Positions 47,046-47,232 of a stretch of DNA of 47,232 nucleotides are shown piece after piece. Within the stretch, counting starts at the first letter, position 1. The number at the start of each line of letters is the position of its first letter. The stretch is from a virus. A model generated the notes under the pieces. It searched no databases. It was not told where the DNA came from and was given only the letters and a program-made list of their open reading frames with translations. Position numbers and translations under genes: made by a program. The DNA lies in IMG/VR virus record IMGVR_UViG_3300044699_000019, positions 1-47,232 of that record; one strand, written 5' to 3'.

Positions 47046-47232
47046 GATATTCGGCGGCCGATGCGTGTTATAACTATCATTGTTATCCCACACATCGTCG
47101 CCCGGCCTGATTCTGTGTTATCACAACTAGTGTGATGCCACGATATACATCGCGATGGATGCGTGTTATAACATACGTGTTGCCTCACGTATCCTGTCGA
47201 ACTATTTGTCCCATTCTGAAACTAATAGGTCC
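47046..47232. repeat. Right copy of terminal direct repeat
   Basis: Identical to 1-187 except G at 47177 instead of A at 132. The genome would thus be 47045 bp if the copies are the same DNA. The mismatch means either population variation between genome copies or a base error, as one molecule read twice should match fully. Confidence 0.9.

Noticed and set aside
46985-47188. 67-codon minus-strand frame in the terminal repeat region
   Set aside because: No RBS, composition of a shadow frame, and it spans the repeat junction.
1-47232. Prophage or transposon features
   Set aside because: No integrase, transposase, attachment site, flanking host gene or repressor was recognised; the only end repeat is explained by circular closure or terminal redundancy.

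Overview
The window looks like one complete genome of a tailed, short-tailed (podovirus-like) bacteriophage, about 47.05 kb unique. Positions 1-187 recur at 47046-47232 with a single mismatch, so the contig is either a circularly permuted genome opened at an arbitrary point or carries a short direct terminal repeat. The phage call rests on small and large terminase subunits, a large portal, scaffold, major capsid protein, tail nozzle, S74-chaperoned fibre and very large internal virion proteins, plus a family A DNA polymerase. No integrase, lysogeny repressor or tail tape measure is recognisable, so a lytic podovirus is the simplest reading. The host is unknown. A phage-borne PEP-CTERM protein points to a Gram-negative host that has an exosortase system; this is inference.

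Layout. Positions 46745-47045 plus 1-1609 form a divergent control region with near-consensus sigma70-type promoters, a perfect DnaA box with 11-bp repeats, and long hairpins. Rightward genes (1610-18550) come first as tiny unknown ORFs (1610-3054), then a 560-bp non-coding block with two inverted arrays of six 11-bp repeats (candidate origin), then replication and accessory genes: SNF2-type helicase, many small zinc-binding or unknown proteins, two HNH endonucleases, Cas4/RecB-like nuclease, Sak4-like ATPase, putative SSB, tRNA-Leu(UAA), a Dam-like protein, a UDG-DNA polymerase I fusion and a DUF3987-like ATPase. A bidirectional terminator at 18555-18599 separates these from the leftward virion module (46744 down to 18601). 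In order of transcription this runs: TerS, TerL, small membrane/coiled-coil protein, portal, scaffold, major capsid protein, a PEP-CTERM protein flanked by hairpin terminators, a PDNSLPG-repeat protein, a HExxH metallopeptidase, adaptor and nozzle proteins, FnIII tail protein, small beta-rich proteins, a lipoprotein, the S74 fibre, an acetyltransferase-like protein, and three internal virion proteins with a nucleotidyltransferase-fold gene among them.

At least ten single-base frame breaks interrupt otherwise coherent genes (helicase, DUF3987 ATPase, HNH, nozzle, coiled-coil protein and two internal virion proteins). In each case adding or removing one base restores one long product of the expected kind. 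The most economical explanation is uncorrected long-read error; programmed frameshifting or real decay are alternatives. Affected genes are listed as fragments with their joins explained.

Most notable: the PEP-CTERM gene as an apparent moron in the capsid operon; the facing 6 x 11-bp repeat arrays; the heavily structured terS-terL junction; and the UDG-PolA fusion lacking the Fe-S cysteines usual for family 4 UDGs. No endolysin, holin or canonical spanin was recognised.
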